64,000 nucleotides of DNA from an uncultured Rhizobiaceae group bacterium (GTDB lineage: Bacteria > Pseudomonadota > Alphaproteobacteria > Rhizobiales > Rhizobiaceae): positions 299,981 through 363,980 of the forward strand of contig CANMVS010000005.1 of the NCBI GenBank assembly GCA_947501445.1, given 5' to 3'. This document shows, piece after piece, positions 27,300 to 36,187 of this stretch. The notes beneath the pieces are model-generated. The model saw nothing but the letters and a program-made list of their open reading frames with translations, was not told where the DNA came from and searched no databases. Numbering within the stretch: position 1 is the first letter of the stretch; the number at the start of each line of letters is the position of its first letter. The translations under genes were made by a program, and so were the position numbers.

Positions 27300-28775
27300 T
27301 CAGGCCCAGTCGCGGCAGACGTATTTGATTTCTGTAAATTCTTCCATGCCGAGCCTTGCACCTTCACGGCCCAAACCCGATTGTTTGGTACCGCCAAAGG
27401 GGATCGGCGCGCCGGTAACCTTGGTGCGATTGACAGCGACCATACCAAATTGCAATGCCCGTGAAAGGCGGAAAATACGACGTGGATCCTGACTGTGCAG
27501 ATAGGCTACAAGCCCATATTCTGTTGCATTGGCGCGTTCGATCACCTCCTCTTCACTATCGAAGGGTGTAATCGGTGCAACGGGGCCGAATGTCTCTTCA
27601 TGCATTATCGCTGCATCAGCAGACACGTCGACAAGTACAGTTGGTTCGTAAAACAGCGGTCCAAGGGCATGCCGTTTTCCACCGCAGGCCAGCCGGGCAC
27701 CTTTGGTCAGGGCGTCCGCGACATGTTCTTCCTGCTTCCTGACCGCCTTTTCGTTCATCAGCGGACCAATATCCGGGTCATCCATGCCAAAGCCAATGCT
27801 CAGGGATTGGGCCATTTTGGTAAATTTCGCACAGAAAGCATCATAAACGGCACGGTCCACAAAAATCCTGTTTGCACCGAGACAATCCTGCCCGGAGGTA
27901 GCGAATTTTGCCTTGATCGTCTCCTCGACCGCGCGGTCAAGATCCGCATCCTTGAAAACAATAACCGGTGCGTGACCACCCAGTTCCATGATCAGGCGTT
28001 TGACCGTATCCGCAGACTGGCGATAAAGCAGTCTGCCAATTTCAGTCGATCCGGTAAACGACAGAGCCCGTACGCGCGCATCCTTTGTCCAGGGTTTGAC
28101 AATCACAGAAGCATGCCCGGTTACAACATTAAAGACACCGGCCGGCACACCGGCCCGTTCAGCCAGTTCAGCGAGTGCCAGGGCGGATAGAGGAGTTTCG
28201 CTGGAAGGGTGTGACACCACAGTGCACCCGGCCGCCAGCGCTGCTGCCGCCTTGCGTGTCAACATCGCACAGGGAAAGTTCCAGGGTGTGATCAAAGCAA
28301 CAACACCCAATGGTTCACGCCATAACTCAACTTCCGCATCCGGCAGATGGCTGGTGACCCCCTCGATGTTGGGGCGTTTGGATTCTTCTGCGTAATACTC
28401 GACAAAGGAGGCCGCATATTCAATCTCACCGCGTGCTTCCGACAGGGGTTTTCCCTGTTCCAGAACCATGATGCGGGCAAGGTCTTCTGCATGGTGTTGT
28501 ATCAGATCAAACCAGCAGCGCAGAATGGCTGCGCGTTTTTGTGGCAACAGCCCCGCCCAGGCGGGAAATGCCAATTGTGCAGCATCAATTGCGCCGGCAC
28601 TTTCGGCGGCGGACATGCTGGCTATGTCTCCAAGACGACTGCCATTGGCCGGGTCGCTCACGGCGATCGTTTCGCCGCTCTCTGCCGCACACCATTTGCC
28701 ATCAATATAGGAAAAAGTGCGCAGCAACCGCTTGTCTGCAATATCTACACGCATTGAAATGGCTGTTTCGGACAT
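27300..28775 (-). CDS. doeC: NAD(P)-dependent aldehyde dehydrogenase, probably DoeC/Ssd-like
   Basis: About 491 residues. I start it at ATG 28775 (MSETAIS), with GAGGAAG five bases upstream; a GTG and an ATG just before it are also possible. It has all ALDH hallmarks: TPWNFPCAML, SFTGSTEIGRLL, MELGGHAPVIVF and the catalytic Cys in GQDCLGANRIFV, then FGPVAPITPF. It reads like succinate-semialdehyde dehydrogenase; in ectoine operons this position is the aspartate-semialdehyde dehydrogenase DoeC. It lies between the Lrp regulator and the aminotransferase on one strand. Confidence 0.88.
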   Translation of the reverse strand: MSETAISMRVDIADKRLLRTFSYIDGKWCAAESGETIAVSDPANGSRLGDIASMSAAESAGAIDAAQLAFPAWAGLLPQKRAAILRCWFDLIQHHAEDLARIMVLEQGKPLSEARGEIEYAASFVEYYAEESKRPNIEGVTSHLPDAEVELWREPLGVVALITPWNFPCAMLTRKAAAALAAGCTVVSHPSSETPLSALALAELAERAGVPAGVFNVVTGHASVIVKPWTKDARVRALSFTGSTEIGRLLYRQSADTVKRLIMELGGHAPVIVFKDADLDRAVEETIKAKFATSGQDCLGANRIFVDRAVYDAFCAKFTKMAQSLSIGFGMDDPDIGPLMNEKAVRKQEEHVADALTKGARLACGGKRHALGPLFYEPTVLVDVSADAAIMHEETFGPVAPITPFDSEEEVIERANATEYGLVAYLHSQDPRRIFRLSRALQFGMVAVNRTKVTGAPIPFGGTKQSGLGREGARLGMEEFTEIKYVCRDWA

Positions 28776-28954
28776 CATCACTTCCTCATCTGTTTCACCA
28801 GATAATGAGGCAGATTGCCCGGAGAGTGAGACTGTATTTCACGGCGCTTGCAGAATAACTACCTGTTACGCGCGCCAATAGCTGCATAATCCTCTGCAGC
28901 GCGGGATGTTTAAAAAAATCAACAATTTGAACGCACGTGCACGCGCGCCCGTTC

Positions 28955-29431
28955 CTATTCCAGCAGCAGCTTGAAAGGAGGCGCGCCACTGCCCTTGATC
29001 GGTTTTGTCACAATATAGGTGAAATAGCGTGCAAGACCGATTTTGGCCTCCAGCAACTCATCGATCAGGCGCTGATAAGCGTCTATATCGCGGGTTATGA
29101 TATGCAGCAGATAATCGTAGCCACCGCCAAGCGCCCAGCATGAAACGATTTCATCCTGGCCCTGGACGGCATTTTCAAAGATCCGGAAACTGGCGGCGGT
29201 GTGATCAGACAATTCCGCGGCGACAAAGACCGAAACATGCTGCCCCAGTTTTTTCAGGCTGATCTCGGCGCGATACCCTTCAATAATGCCTGCGCTTTCG
29301 AGCTTTTTGAGCCTGTCCCAACAGGGTGTCGGTGACAGGCCAATTTTCTCGGCAAGTGCGCTCTTGGTTATGCGACCATCGGTCGACAGCACCCGCAAGA
29401 TTTCCATGTCCCTGTCGTCCAACCGCAGCAT
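28955..29431 (-). CDS. doeX: Lrp/AsnC-family regulator (DoeX-like)
   Basis: 159 residues from ATG 29431 (MLRLDDRDMEIL), 22 bases after the eutC stop; the longer frame is not supported. HTH KSALAEKIGLSPTPCWDRLKKLESAGII, then the RAM ligand domain (VAAELSDHTAASFRIFENAV, VSCWALGGGYDYLLHIITRD). An AsnC/Lrp gene lies at this place in many ectoine-catabolic operons (DoeX/AsnC), where it responds to intermediates of degradation. The 173-bp gap behind it is the likely target of autoregulation. Confidence 0.88.
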   Translation of the reverse strand: MLRLDDRDMEILRVLSTDGRITKSALAEKIGLSPTPCWDRLKKLESAGIIEGYRAEISLKKLGQHVSVFVAAELSDHTAASFRIFENAVQGQDEIVSCWALGGGYDYLLHIITRDIDAYQRLIDELLEAKIGLARYFTYIVTKPIKGSGAPPFKLLLE

Positions 29432-29453
29432 TGGCCCTCGCCTGCTTTGAGAA

Positions 29454-30440
29454 TCAGGTGTTGATGATAGTGCCGGCATCCGCAAAAGTCTTGCGTACAT
29501 GTGTGGCGATTGCCGTATCCTGCGCACCCGTGCCTGTAAGATCGCAGATCGTGATATCGGATTGGGTGCGTCGCCCGGTTGCTCTTGCGGCTATGACGTC
29601 CCCAAGCTCCGCTGGCCTGCTCCCGGTCCAGATACCTGATTTGATCGCGACTGCAAGTTCGCCCAGTATTTCGCATTGGCTCACCCGGTCGCAAATATAG
29701 CTGTCGGCCTCAATCAGCGCCCTTGGCTCGATCTCGTTCTTGCCTTCCTGATCCGAACCCATTGCTGTGATATGCAGCCCCGGATGCAACCACTCAGCCT
29801 TGATCACCGGTTCACGTGCTGGCGTGGTCGTCACCACCAGTTGGCTGGCTGACACAAGTTCTGCCGCATCGGCCACGGCCATTGCATTTATGCCCAATAT
29901 TGCTGCAAGATCGTCGGCGCAGGCCTTGGCCTTTTCCATATCCCGCCCCTGCACCAGAACTCTTTCAAAAGGGCGCACCAGGTGGGCTGCCTGCATCTGC
30001 AAACGTGCCTGAACGCCGGTGCCGATCACCCCTGCCGTGTCGACGGTTTCAGGTGCCAGATGCCGCGCGGCCACCGCACCGGCAGCTGCCGTGCGCACGT
30101 CGGTCAGATAACCATTGTCAAGGAACAGCGATTCCACCAGGCCGGTTGTGGCCGAAAAGAGGATCATCAGACCGTTCAAACTCGGCAATCCAAGCTTGGG
30201 ATTGTTGAAGAAGCCCGGGCTGACCTTGATTGCGAAACCATCAAAGCCCGGAATATAAGCGGTTTTCACATCAACTTCGCCATTTACCTCTGCCAGATCC
30301 AGTGACAGGATCGGCGGCATGACGACTTTACCGGTCGCCAGTGCCGCAAAGGCACTTTCGATGACATCAACCGCCATCAGGTCGAGTTTAACCGCCTGCC
30401 TGAGTTCACCTTCTGTGACGATCTGAATATCATGCGCCAT
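29454..30440 (-). CDS. eutC: Ectoine utilisation protein EutC (ornithine cyclodeaminase family)
   Basis: This encodes 328 residues, overlapping the eutB stop by 11 bases. Ornithine cyclodeaminase/mu-crystallin fold: MPPILSLDLAEVNGEVDVKTAYIPG, FAIKVSPGFFNNP, FLDNGYLTDVRTAAAGAVAARHL, and the dinucleotide-binding GVIGTGVQARLQMQA. In ectoine clusters EutB and EutC act together, apparently to convert hydroxyectoine to ectoine. Gene order ehuA-eutB-eutC supports the name. Here eutD and eutE, which should follow, are missing. Confidence 0.85.
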   Translation of the reverse strand: MAHDIQIVTEGELRQAVKLDLMAVDVIESAFAALATGKVVMPPILSLDLAEVNGEVDVKTAYIPGFDGFAIKVSPGFFNNPKLGLPSLNGLMILFSATTGLVESLFLDNGYLTDVRTAAAGAVAARHLAPETVDTAGVIGTGVQARLQMQAAHLVRPFERVLVQGRDMEKAKACADDLAAILGINAMAVADAAELVSASQLVVTTTPAREPVIKAEWLHPGLHITAMGSDQEGKNEIEPRALIEADSYICDRVSQCEILGELAVAIKSGIWTGSRPAELGDVIAARATGRRTQSDITICDLTGTGAQDTAIATHVRKTFADAGTIINT

Positions 30441-31437
30441 AGCGTTTACCCTTTATCGTCAGATCTGCGATTGTAACATCGCCTCCAGCCATCATTGTGT
30501 TGAATGTCGGCATATCGAGATTGCGACCGGTTACAATGGTGGCGACGGGACCATCCGGCTTTGGCAGTTTTCCGGCCAGCGCGGCAGCCAATCCGACGAC
30601 GGACGCACCTTCTGCAACGATACGTTCTTCAAAGAACATGACCTGCATGGCATCACGAATTTCCTCTTCGTTAACCAGCACAATTTCATCCAGATTATCG
30701 CGGCACAGAGGAAATGACAGGCGGTTTTCAAGCCCAATGCCACCGCCAAGACTATCGGCCAGACTGGCATATTCACCAACTTCAACCGGCTTGCCGGCCC
30801 TGATGGATTCAAACATCGCAGCACCGCGTTCCATGGTTATTCCAATTATCCGGATTGCCGGATTGATGGCCTTGGCTGCGACGGCCACACCTGCCGCCAG
30901 ACCACCGCCCGACAGCGGTACCAATATCGTGGCAAGATCCGGGCGTGCCTCAAGCATCTCAAGGCCGATTGTTCCCTGTCCTGCGATAACATGCGGATCA
31001 TCAAAGGGCGATATTTCAACCAGTCCTTCAGCATCACACAAACGCTGCGATTCCTGCATCGCTTCATCCTGGGTCGTTCCCACAATCTGCACCTGTGCAC
31101 CCAGCGCCCTGATGCCATCCACCTTGGCCTGGGGAACCAGGGATGACATGCAGATCACTGCCTTCATGCCCCGTTTTGCAGCCGCATAGGCAACCCCGCG
31201 CCCATGATTTCCGGTAGAGCAGCAGGTTACGCCACCAACGGTGTCCGGCAGGCTCATGACCGCGTTCATGGCACCGCGCAATTTGAATGCGCCAACCGGT
31301 TGCATATTCTCAAGCTTCAACAAAAATTCCTGCCCCGTGACCTCGCTCATGAAGGGGGACGGAACAAAGGGCGTCCAGTCCGCTTCCCCCGAAATCAGTT
31401 TACGGGCGGCCAGAATGTCACAAAGCGAGAAGTTCAT
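30430..31437 (-). CDS. eutB: Ectoine utilisation protein EutB (threonine dehydratase-like)
   Basis: This encodes 335 residues from ATG 31437, five bases after the ehuA stop; a TTG at 31464 would overlap ehuA. PLP fold type II: the Schiff-base lysine is in VGAFKLRGAMNAV, the substrate loop is CCSTGNHGRGVAYAA, and the phosphate-binding glycines are LSGGGLAAGV. It reads as a serine/threonine dehydratase. Position between ehuA and eutC identifies it as EutB, proposed to act with EutC on the hydroxyl group of hydroxyectoine. Confidence 0.85.
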   Translation of the reverse strand: MNFSLCDILAARKLISGEADWTPFVPSPFMSEVTGQEFLLKLENMQPVGAFKLRGAMNAVMSLPDTVGGVTCCSTGNHGRGVAYAAAKRGMKAVICMSSLVPQAKVDGIRALGAQVQIVGTTQDEAMQESQRLCDAEGLVEISPFDDPHVIAGQGTIGLEMLEARPDLATILVPLSGGGLAAGVAVAAKAINPAIRIIGITMERGAAMFESIRAGKPVEVGEYASLADSLGGGIGLENRLSFPLCRDNLDEIVLVNEEEIRDAMQVMFFEERIVAEGASVVGLAAALAGKLPKPDGPVATIVTGRNLDMPTFNTMMAGGDVTIADLTIKGKRYGA

Positions 31438-31441
31438 GGGG

Positions 31442-32257
31442 TCAGTCTGCCTCTTTAACAGCACTCAGGAATTGCCGGGTACGTTCACGCTGCGGATTAC
31501 CGAAGAGATCCGCAGGCTTGCCCTGCTCTTCAATCTTTCCTGCAAAAAAGAAGCAGACCCGATCTGAGATGTCGCGGGCAAATCCCATCTGATGTGTGAC
31601 CATCAGCATAGTCAGATTATGCTCATTCACAAGGTTGCGGATCACATTGGTAACCTCTCCGATCACCTCCGGATCCAGTGCAGACGTAACTTCATCAAAC
31701 AGCATGACTTTAGGCCGCATGGCCAATGCACGGGCGATTGCAACACGTTGTTGCTGGCCACCTGAAAGTCGTGATGGGTGCTGATCTTTCTTTTCGATCA
31801 TGCCGACCAGGGACAACAGTTCTTCCGAGCGCTCCTGCGCCTGCTTCTTTGACATTCCCAGCACCTGCACCGGGCCTTCCATGCAATTCTGCAGGGCAGT
31901 CATATGGGGGAACAGATTGAAATGCTGGAAGCACATACCGATTTTGGCCCGTGCCTTACGCAGATATTTTTGATCTGCAGGAACAAGAACGCCTTTCTTT
32001 TCCATATGTGTCAGGGGTTGACCGTCCACATATATGACGCCGCTGTTTATCGTCTCGAGCGTCATCAACATGCGCAAAACTGTGGTTTTCCCCGATCCTG
32101 ACGGACCAATCACCGAGACCATCTCGCCCTCGGTGACATCCAGATCAAGCTGATCCAAAACAGTCAGGGAGCCGTAGCTTTTGGTCACATTCATAAAGCG
32201 AACCACGGGCACATCATTGCCGTCCAGCTGCAAGGGATATTTCGAAAGGTCTTCCAT
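31442..32257 (-). CDS. ehuA: Ectoine/hydroxyectoine ABC transporter ATP-binding protein
   Basis: This encodes 271 residues. Walker A GPSGSGKTTVLRML, Q loop MCFQHFNLFPHMTALQN, signature LSGGQQQRVAIARALAM, Walker B VMLFDEVTSALDP and the H loop in LMVTHQM mark a polar amino-acid-type ATPase. Overlaps the ehuD stop by a base and leads directly into eutB, so uptake and catabolism are one transcript. The ectoine assignment comes from the neighbours; the ATPase alone would fit any PAAT transporter. Confidence 0.9.
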   Translation of the reverse strand: MEDLSKYPLQLDGNDVPVVRFMNVTKSYGSLTVLDQLDLDVTEGEMVSVIGPSGSGKTTVLRMLMTLETINSGVIYVDGQPLTHMEKKGVLVPADQKYLRKARAKIGMCFQHFNLFPHMTALQNCMEGPVQVLGMSKKQAQERSEELLSLVGMIEKKDQHPSRLSGGQQQRVAIARALAMRPKVMLFDEVTSALDPEVIGEVTNVIRNLVNEHNLTMLMVTHQMGFARDISDRVCFFFAGKIEEQGKPADLFGNPQRERTRQFLSAVKEAD

Positions 32258-32925
32258 CAGTTCATTCCCATTTTATTGCGAACCCATGCATCGAAAATGC
32301 GGATCAGCCAGGCTGTTGGCAGAGAAATCAGCAGGAATATCACACCGACCATCGTATAGGGTTCGAGGAAACGGTAGCTTTGTGCACCAATCGCATTTGC
32401 CGTGTGCATGAGTTCAGCCACCCCGATAACCGAGAGCATGGGTGTATCCTTGAATATGCCAACAAGATAGTTGCCCATGCCGGGGATGGAGGGCGGTAAT
32501 GCCTGAGGTACAATGATACGAAAATAGGATTGCATCGGTGTCAGATTAAGTGCCGTGCAGGCTTCCCATTGTCCTTTGGGGACGGATTCCAGACCACCAC
32601 GATATACTTCCGACAGGTAGGCAGCATAATGCAGACCAATGGCAATCATGCCGGATGCCCATGGGGACAGGCGAATACCAAACTGCGGTGCCACGAAAAA
32701 TACGAAGAAAATTTGCAGAACCAGTGGCGTGGAACGAATGAATTCGACGCTCTCACGCACGACAAAGGTCACCGGCCGATAGGGCGTGCGTTGAGCCAGG
32801 GCAAACACCAGACCCAGAACAAGCGCTATCGCGTAACCTGCACCTGCAGCAATCAGAGTATTTACGGTGGCCATAAGAAGACGGGGTAGAATTTCCCAGG
32901 CAAAGTCCCAACGCCAGTCAAACAT
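32257..32925 (-). CDS. ehuD: Ectoine ABC transporter permease EhuD
   Basis: This encodes 222 residues and about five membrane helices. HisM/His-Glu-Gln-Arg-opine permease family with the EAA loop RGGLESVPKGQWEACTALNLTPMQSYFRIIVPQALPPSIPGM. It pairs with the permease gene three bases upstream; the two form the heterodimeric channel. The start MFDWRWDFAW is conserved in EhuD-like proteins as I remember them. Confidence 0.88.
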   Translation of the reverse strand: MFDWRWDFAWEILPRLLMATVNTLIAAGAGYAIALVLGLVFALAQRTPYRPVTFVVRESVEFIRSTPLVLQIFFVFFVAPQFGIRLSPWASGMIAIGLHYAAYLSEVYRGGLESVPKGQWEACTALNLTPMQSYFRIIVPQALPPSIPGMGNYLVGIFKDTPMLSVIGVAELMHTANAIGAQSYRFLEPYTMVGVIFLLISLPTAWLIRIFDAWVRNKMGMN

Positions 32926-32928
32926 GGC

Positions 32929-33594
32929 TCAGCCCCTTCCCATCTTGCGCGCCATAACCAGTTCGCACCGGCGCATGAATGGTGTGACGATGAAGCGTGC
33001 AAGAATGTAATAGATGATGAGGGCTGTCCCGAACGCCTGCGCCGACATGAAAGTTGAGCCGTTGATCTGCTTGGCTTGAAACATCAGATCAGCAACCGCG
33101 ATAAGCGACACCAGCGCAGTGCTCTTGAGCAGTTCGATCAGCAGATTTCCCCAGGGCGGCAGCATATTAAGCAACGCCTGCGGCAAGATTACACGGATCA
33201 TGCGTTTGGCCGGAGACATGCTGAGCGCATAGGCCGCTTCCCATTGGCCCTTTGGCACGGATTGAATACCGCCACGAACCAACTCGGCACCGTAGGCACC
33301 AAGGTTCATGCCAACGGCGAGAAAACCGGCTGAGAATTTTTCAAGTGTGATCCCGAAAAGTGGAAGAACAAAAAATATCCAATAGAGTTGAACCAGCAGC
33401 GACGTGCCGCGAAAAAGCTCGATATAACCTATGGCGAGGCCTCTTGAGGCGGCATTTTCTGATAGCCGCATCAGCCCGGCGCAAAGTGCAATGGCAATAG
33501 CCAATAGGGCTGCAAGAACGAATTGCTGGGCGGTTATCCACACCCCGTCAATGAAGCGGGGCCCGTATTCGACCAGGAAACTCCAGTACGACAT
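32929..33594 (-). CDS. ehuC: Ectoine ABC transporter permease EhuC
   Basis: This encodes 221 residues with about five membrane helices. EAA loop RGGIQSVPKGQWEAAYALSMSPAKRMIRVILPQALLNMLPPWGN. It is closely related to the following permease in layout and is separated from it by three bases. The 73-bp gap after ehuB holds no obvious hairpin, so it is probably co-transcribed with the binding-protein gene. Confidence 0.88.
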   Translation of the reverse strand: MSYWSFLVEYGPRFIDGVWITAQQFVLAALLAIAIALCAGLMRLSENAASRGLAIGYIELFRGTSLLVQLYWIFFVLPLFGITLEKFSAGFLAVGMNLGAYGAELVRGGIQSVPKGQWEAAYALSMSPAKRMIRVILPQALLNMLPPWGNLLIELLKSTALVSLIAVADLMFQAKQINGSTFMSAQAFGTALIIYYILARFIVTPFMRRCELVMARKMGRG

Positions 33595-33667
33595 ATTGGC
33601 TCCCGACAGATTGACAAAGATCGGCCGGGCACAGATCGACTAAAACTGCACCCGCACCGAGCTTGAA

Positions 33668-34513
33668 TTATCGGTTTTCACAAACCCATTGTGTGGATTC
33701 ACCGGCCGGCAGGACGGCGGGTGTGAAGCCATACTCAGCGACAGCGGCGAGCATTTCTTCTGAACCGAGGTATTTTGCCTGTGCGGCGTTGAACACCGTA
33801 ACAAAATCGGCATCGGCATCACGAAAACCAATACCAACCCAATTCTGCGTCCACTCCGGCAATGCAGAAGGATCGGTCACCTCCACAGCGCCGTTGGAGG
33901 CTGCAGCAAGATTTGAGGCGGTAAAAAAGCTCATGGCACCCGCATCGGCACGCCCAACCTTAACCGTTGCCAGAATTTCGGTTGGCCCGGGAACCTGCAT
34001 GATTTCGCTGTCGGTCAGGCCTTCTTTTTTGGCAGCCTCAATGGTCGAGTAACCGGCACCTGTAACCAGTGTCGCGTCTTTCGATAAGATGTCTTTGTAA
34101 TTGCTGATGCCTTTTGGATTGCCTGTGGCAACGATAAACGCATCCCCTACTTTGGCCATCGGCTCTGAGAAGGTAACGTTTTCGCAACGGCTTTTCAAAA
34201 TGAACATGCCGCCGGTAATGACATCAAAACGATTGGCCTTGAGACCAGGGATCAAACCGCCCCACTCGGTCACAACCGGCTCAATGTTGTCGTAGCCCAT
34301 CTGCTTGAGCACCCCGAGAACATGAACGTTGACAAAGCCCAGCGGTGCATTTGCTTCGCCAGGATACGCCCAGGGCACTTCATTGGCAAAACCGATGCGA
34401 ATTGTTTCGCCGGCACCGATGCGGTCGGAAAGCGGACCGGCAAAAGCTGCAACAGCGGATGCGCCGAGCAGAACACCTGCCGCGACGGTCGATTTAAGAA
34501 AAGACAATTTCAT
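33668..34513 (-). CDS. ehuB: Ectoine ABC transporter substrate-binding protein EhuB
   Basis: This encodes 281 residues with signal peptide MKLSFLKSTVAAGVLLGASAVAAFA. Bacterial extracellular family 3: IRIGFANEVPWAYP, VTEWGGLIPGLKANRFDVITGGMFI, RCENVTFSEPMAKVGDAFIV. The phrase order matches EhuB of alphaproteobacteria. Residues for ectoine binding cannot be mapped by eye. It is first in the nine-gene minus-strand set and so defines the inducible promoter at 34514-34770, next to a broken GntR regulator. Confidence 0.87.
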   Translation of the reverse strand: MKLSFLKSTVAAGVLLGASAVAAFAGPLSDRIGAGETIRIGFANEVPWAYPGEANAPLGFVNVHVLGVLKQMGYDNIEPVVTEWGGLIPGLKANRFDVITGGMFILKSRCENVTFSEPMAKVGDAFIVATGNPKGISNYKDILSKDATLVTGAGYSTIEAAKKEGLTDSEIMQVPGPTEILATVKVGRADAGAMSFFTASNLAAASNGAVEVTDPSALPEWTQNWVGIGFRDADADFVTVFNAAQAKYLGSEEMLAAVAEYGFTPAVLPAGESTQWVCENR

Positions 34514-34770
34514 TCGTTCCTCCCGAATTATGTCCAGCAGCGCAAATCACCGCCCTTCAGCTTTGTTGTATTCTACAATACTAAAAAATGTCAACCCAAG
34601 AAATGCATTTCCATGTATTTCATTAGTATTTATGTGCATATTTCAACTTTAAGTTAATTTCGTATATAATTAGGCACAATACGCAAACCAACTGCCAAGA
34701 AAAACTCATTGCAAGTGACCATGCTCCATTATTCGCATCGGACCATAATATATCCGACATAGAGACCCTG

Positions 34771-35104
34771 ATGACGGATTTGCAAAATTCGAAAACCGAT
34801 ATTATCGAGCGTCCGCCGTCCGCCCGTGAACGGCTTGACTGGATTCATCGTAAAATCCGCAATCGGATCTGCCTGCTGGACTATCTACCGGTATGCGGCT
34901 GTCTGAAAAGACGTTGGCGAAGGAGCTGGGTATCAGCAGAACGCCGCTGCGGCGCGTGCTCGTGCGCCTTGAGGGAGAAGCACGTTACGGTCGGTCCATG
35001 GCGTTGGAACATTTGTGACTGATGTTGAGATCGGTGCGCTTGTGCAGGTCTATCAACTCAGTATGGAACCGGCTGAGATGACCGGAAAACTGGCACCGCG
35101 GTAA
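34771..35104 (+). pseudogene. Frameshifted GntR-family regulator remnant
   Basis: Pieces of one GntR/FadR-type protein lie in order but in different frames. Frame 1 has RLDWIHRKIRNRICLLDY. A shifted frame from 34892 gives MRLSEKTLAKELGISRTPLRRV, a clear GntR recognition helix. A third frame from about 35000 gives GVGTFVTDVEIGALVQVYQLSM and stops at 35102-35104. A further scrap (DAELMNRFGALSARN) reads at 35111-35158, so decay may extend to about 35230. Divergently placed to ehuB, it could be the former regulator of the operon. Confidence 0.75.
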
Positions 35105-35294
35105 CAGGATGCCGAATTGATGAACAGATTTGGTGCACTGTCGGCGCGCAACAGGAAAACTGTGCCTGTTTCGCGCGTTGTAAACCCAAAGATTCTGACT
35201 CCCCATATTCATTTTCTTGCTCCTCACTGACAATGTTCTTGTCGACGACGTCTGGCTGGTCGGTGCAGCGCGCTTGACTGTGTCTTCATAATAA

Positions 35295-35314
35295 TCTACC
35301 TATCGATAGATAGA
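35295..35314. promoter_or_regulatory. Predicted TetR operator 1 (upstream of GST)
   Basis: TCTACCTATCGATAGATAGA is a near-perfect palindrome 58 bases before the GST start. The same core, TACCTATC-N-ATAGGTA, recurs at 37779 and 37831 in front of the bicupin and tetR genes. Confidence 0.65.
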
Positions 35315-35371
35315 TTTTTCAGTTAAAATTGGGGCGGTAACGCGCTCCATTCAACCTATTGAGGAACCAAT

Positions 35372-35992
35372 ATGAAAATTTATGACCTTGCCGCATTTCC
35401 GAACCCGGCACGGGTTCGCATCGCCCTGGCGGAAAAAAAAGCAACGGATCAGATCGAGTTCATTGAGATCGATGTCATGGGTGGTGAACATCGCAGCGCT
35501 GAATTCATGGCAAAGAACCCGGGTGCCGCTGTTCCCGTTCTGGAACTGGATGATGGCACCCACATTTCAGAGTGTACTGCCATAACCGAATATATCGACC
35601 ATGCTTTTGAGGGGCCGTCCCTCACCGGCAAAACAGCAAAAGAAAGGGCGGTCATCCATATGATGCAGCGCCGCGCTGAAAATAATCTGCTGGATGCGGT
35701 GGGGACATATTTTCACCATGCCACGCCGGGATTGGGGCCGGACCTGGAGACCTACCAGAATAAGGAATGGGGCGAGAAGCAAAGAGAAAAAGCAATCGCA
35801 GGCATGCGTTATTTTGATGGCGTGCTGGGCGGTCAAAGCCAGATCGCAGGCAATGATTTCACCATGGCTGATATCACCGTTTTCGCCGGGCTGGCATTTG
35901 CGGATTTTGCCAAAATTGACATCCCGGCAGATTGCAGCAATCTGCTGGCCTGGCGTGCCGCCGCTGCCGCCCGTCCCAGCATTGCAGGATAA
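35372..35992 (+). CDS. Glutathione S-transferase family protein
   Basis: This encodes 206 residues; GAGGAA lies upstream of the ATG. N-terminal thioredoxin-like domain with MKIYDLAAFPNPARVRIALAEK, NPGAAVPVLELDDGTHISECTAITEYID (cis-Pro and the Glu-Ser glutathione site), then the helical domain with GNDFTMADITVFAGLAF. A typical soluble bacterial GST. It probably conjugates or isomerises an electrophile, in one regulon with the SDR, bicupin and amine oxidase controlled by the TetR gene at 37870. Confidence 0.92.
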   Translation: MKIYDLAAFPNPARVRIALAEKKATDQIEFIEIDVMGGEHRSAEFMAKNPGAAVPVLELDDGTHISECTAITEYIDHAFEGPSLTGKTAKERAVIHMMQRRAENNLLDAVGTYFHHATPGLGPDLETYQNKEWGEKQREKAIAGMRYFDGVLGGQSQIAGNDFTMADITVFAGLAFADFAKIDIPADCSNLLAWRAAAAARPSIAG

Positions 35993-36011
35993 GCTCAGGC
36001 TATTTATACCT

Positions 36012-36112
36012 AGAGCGTTGCACGTTTTGTCAGAAACGGGACAACGGTGTCGGACATTGATTTTGTTGATGCATTCGAGTTTTGCCAGTTCCGTCAAAGC
36101 CTGAATTGCCCT
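36012..36112 (+). repeat. Dispersed palindromic element, copy 4
   Basis: A nearly full-length copy: GCACGTTTTGTCAGAAACGG, ACAACGGTGTCGGACATTG, TTTTGTTGATGCATTC, then CCGTCAAAGCCTGAATTGCC. It is on the opposite strand sense to copy 1 and lies 20 bases after the GST stop. A GTG inside it (36047) falsely extends the following gene. Confidence 0.8.
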
Positions 36113-36187
36113 AAGGGCCAGTGCTGTCAGGTTCCAGTGAAATCTGGAATTGCCACAGGACTGGCCCTATTGTTGGAGAATAATTGC

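Noticed and set aside
36047..36187. GTG extension of the SDR gene
   Set aside because: It begins in dispersed repeat copy 4; the family start is at 36188.
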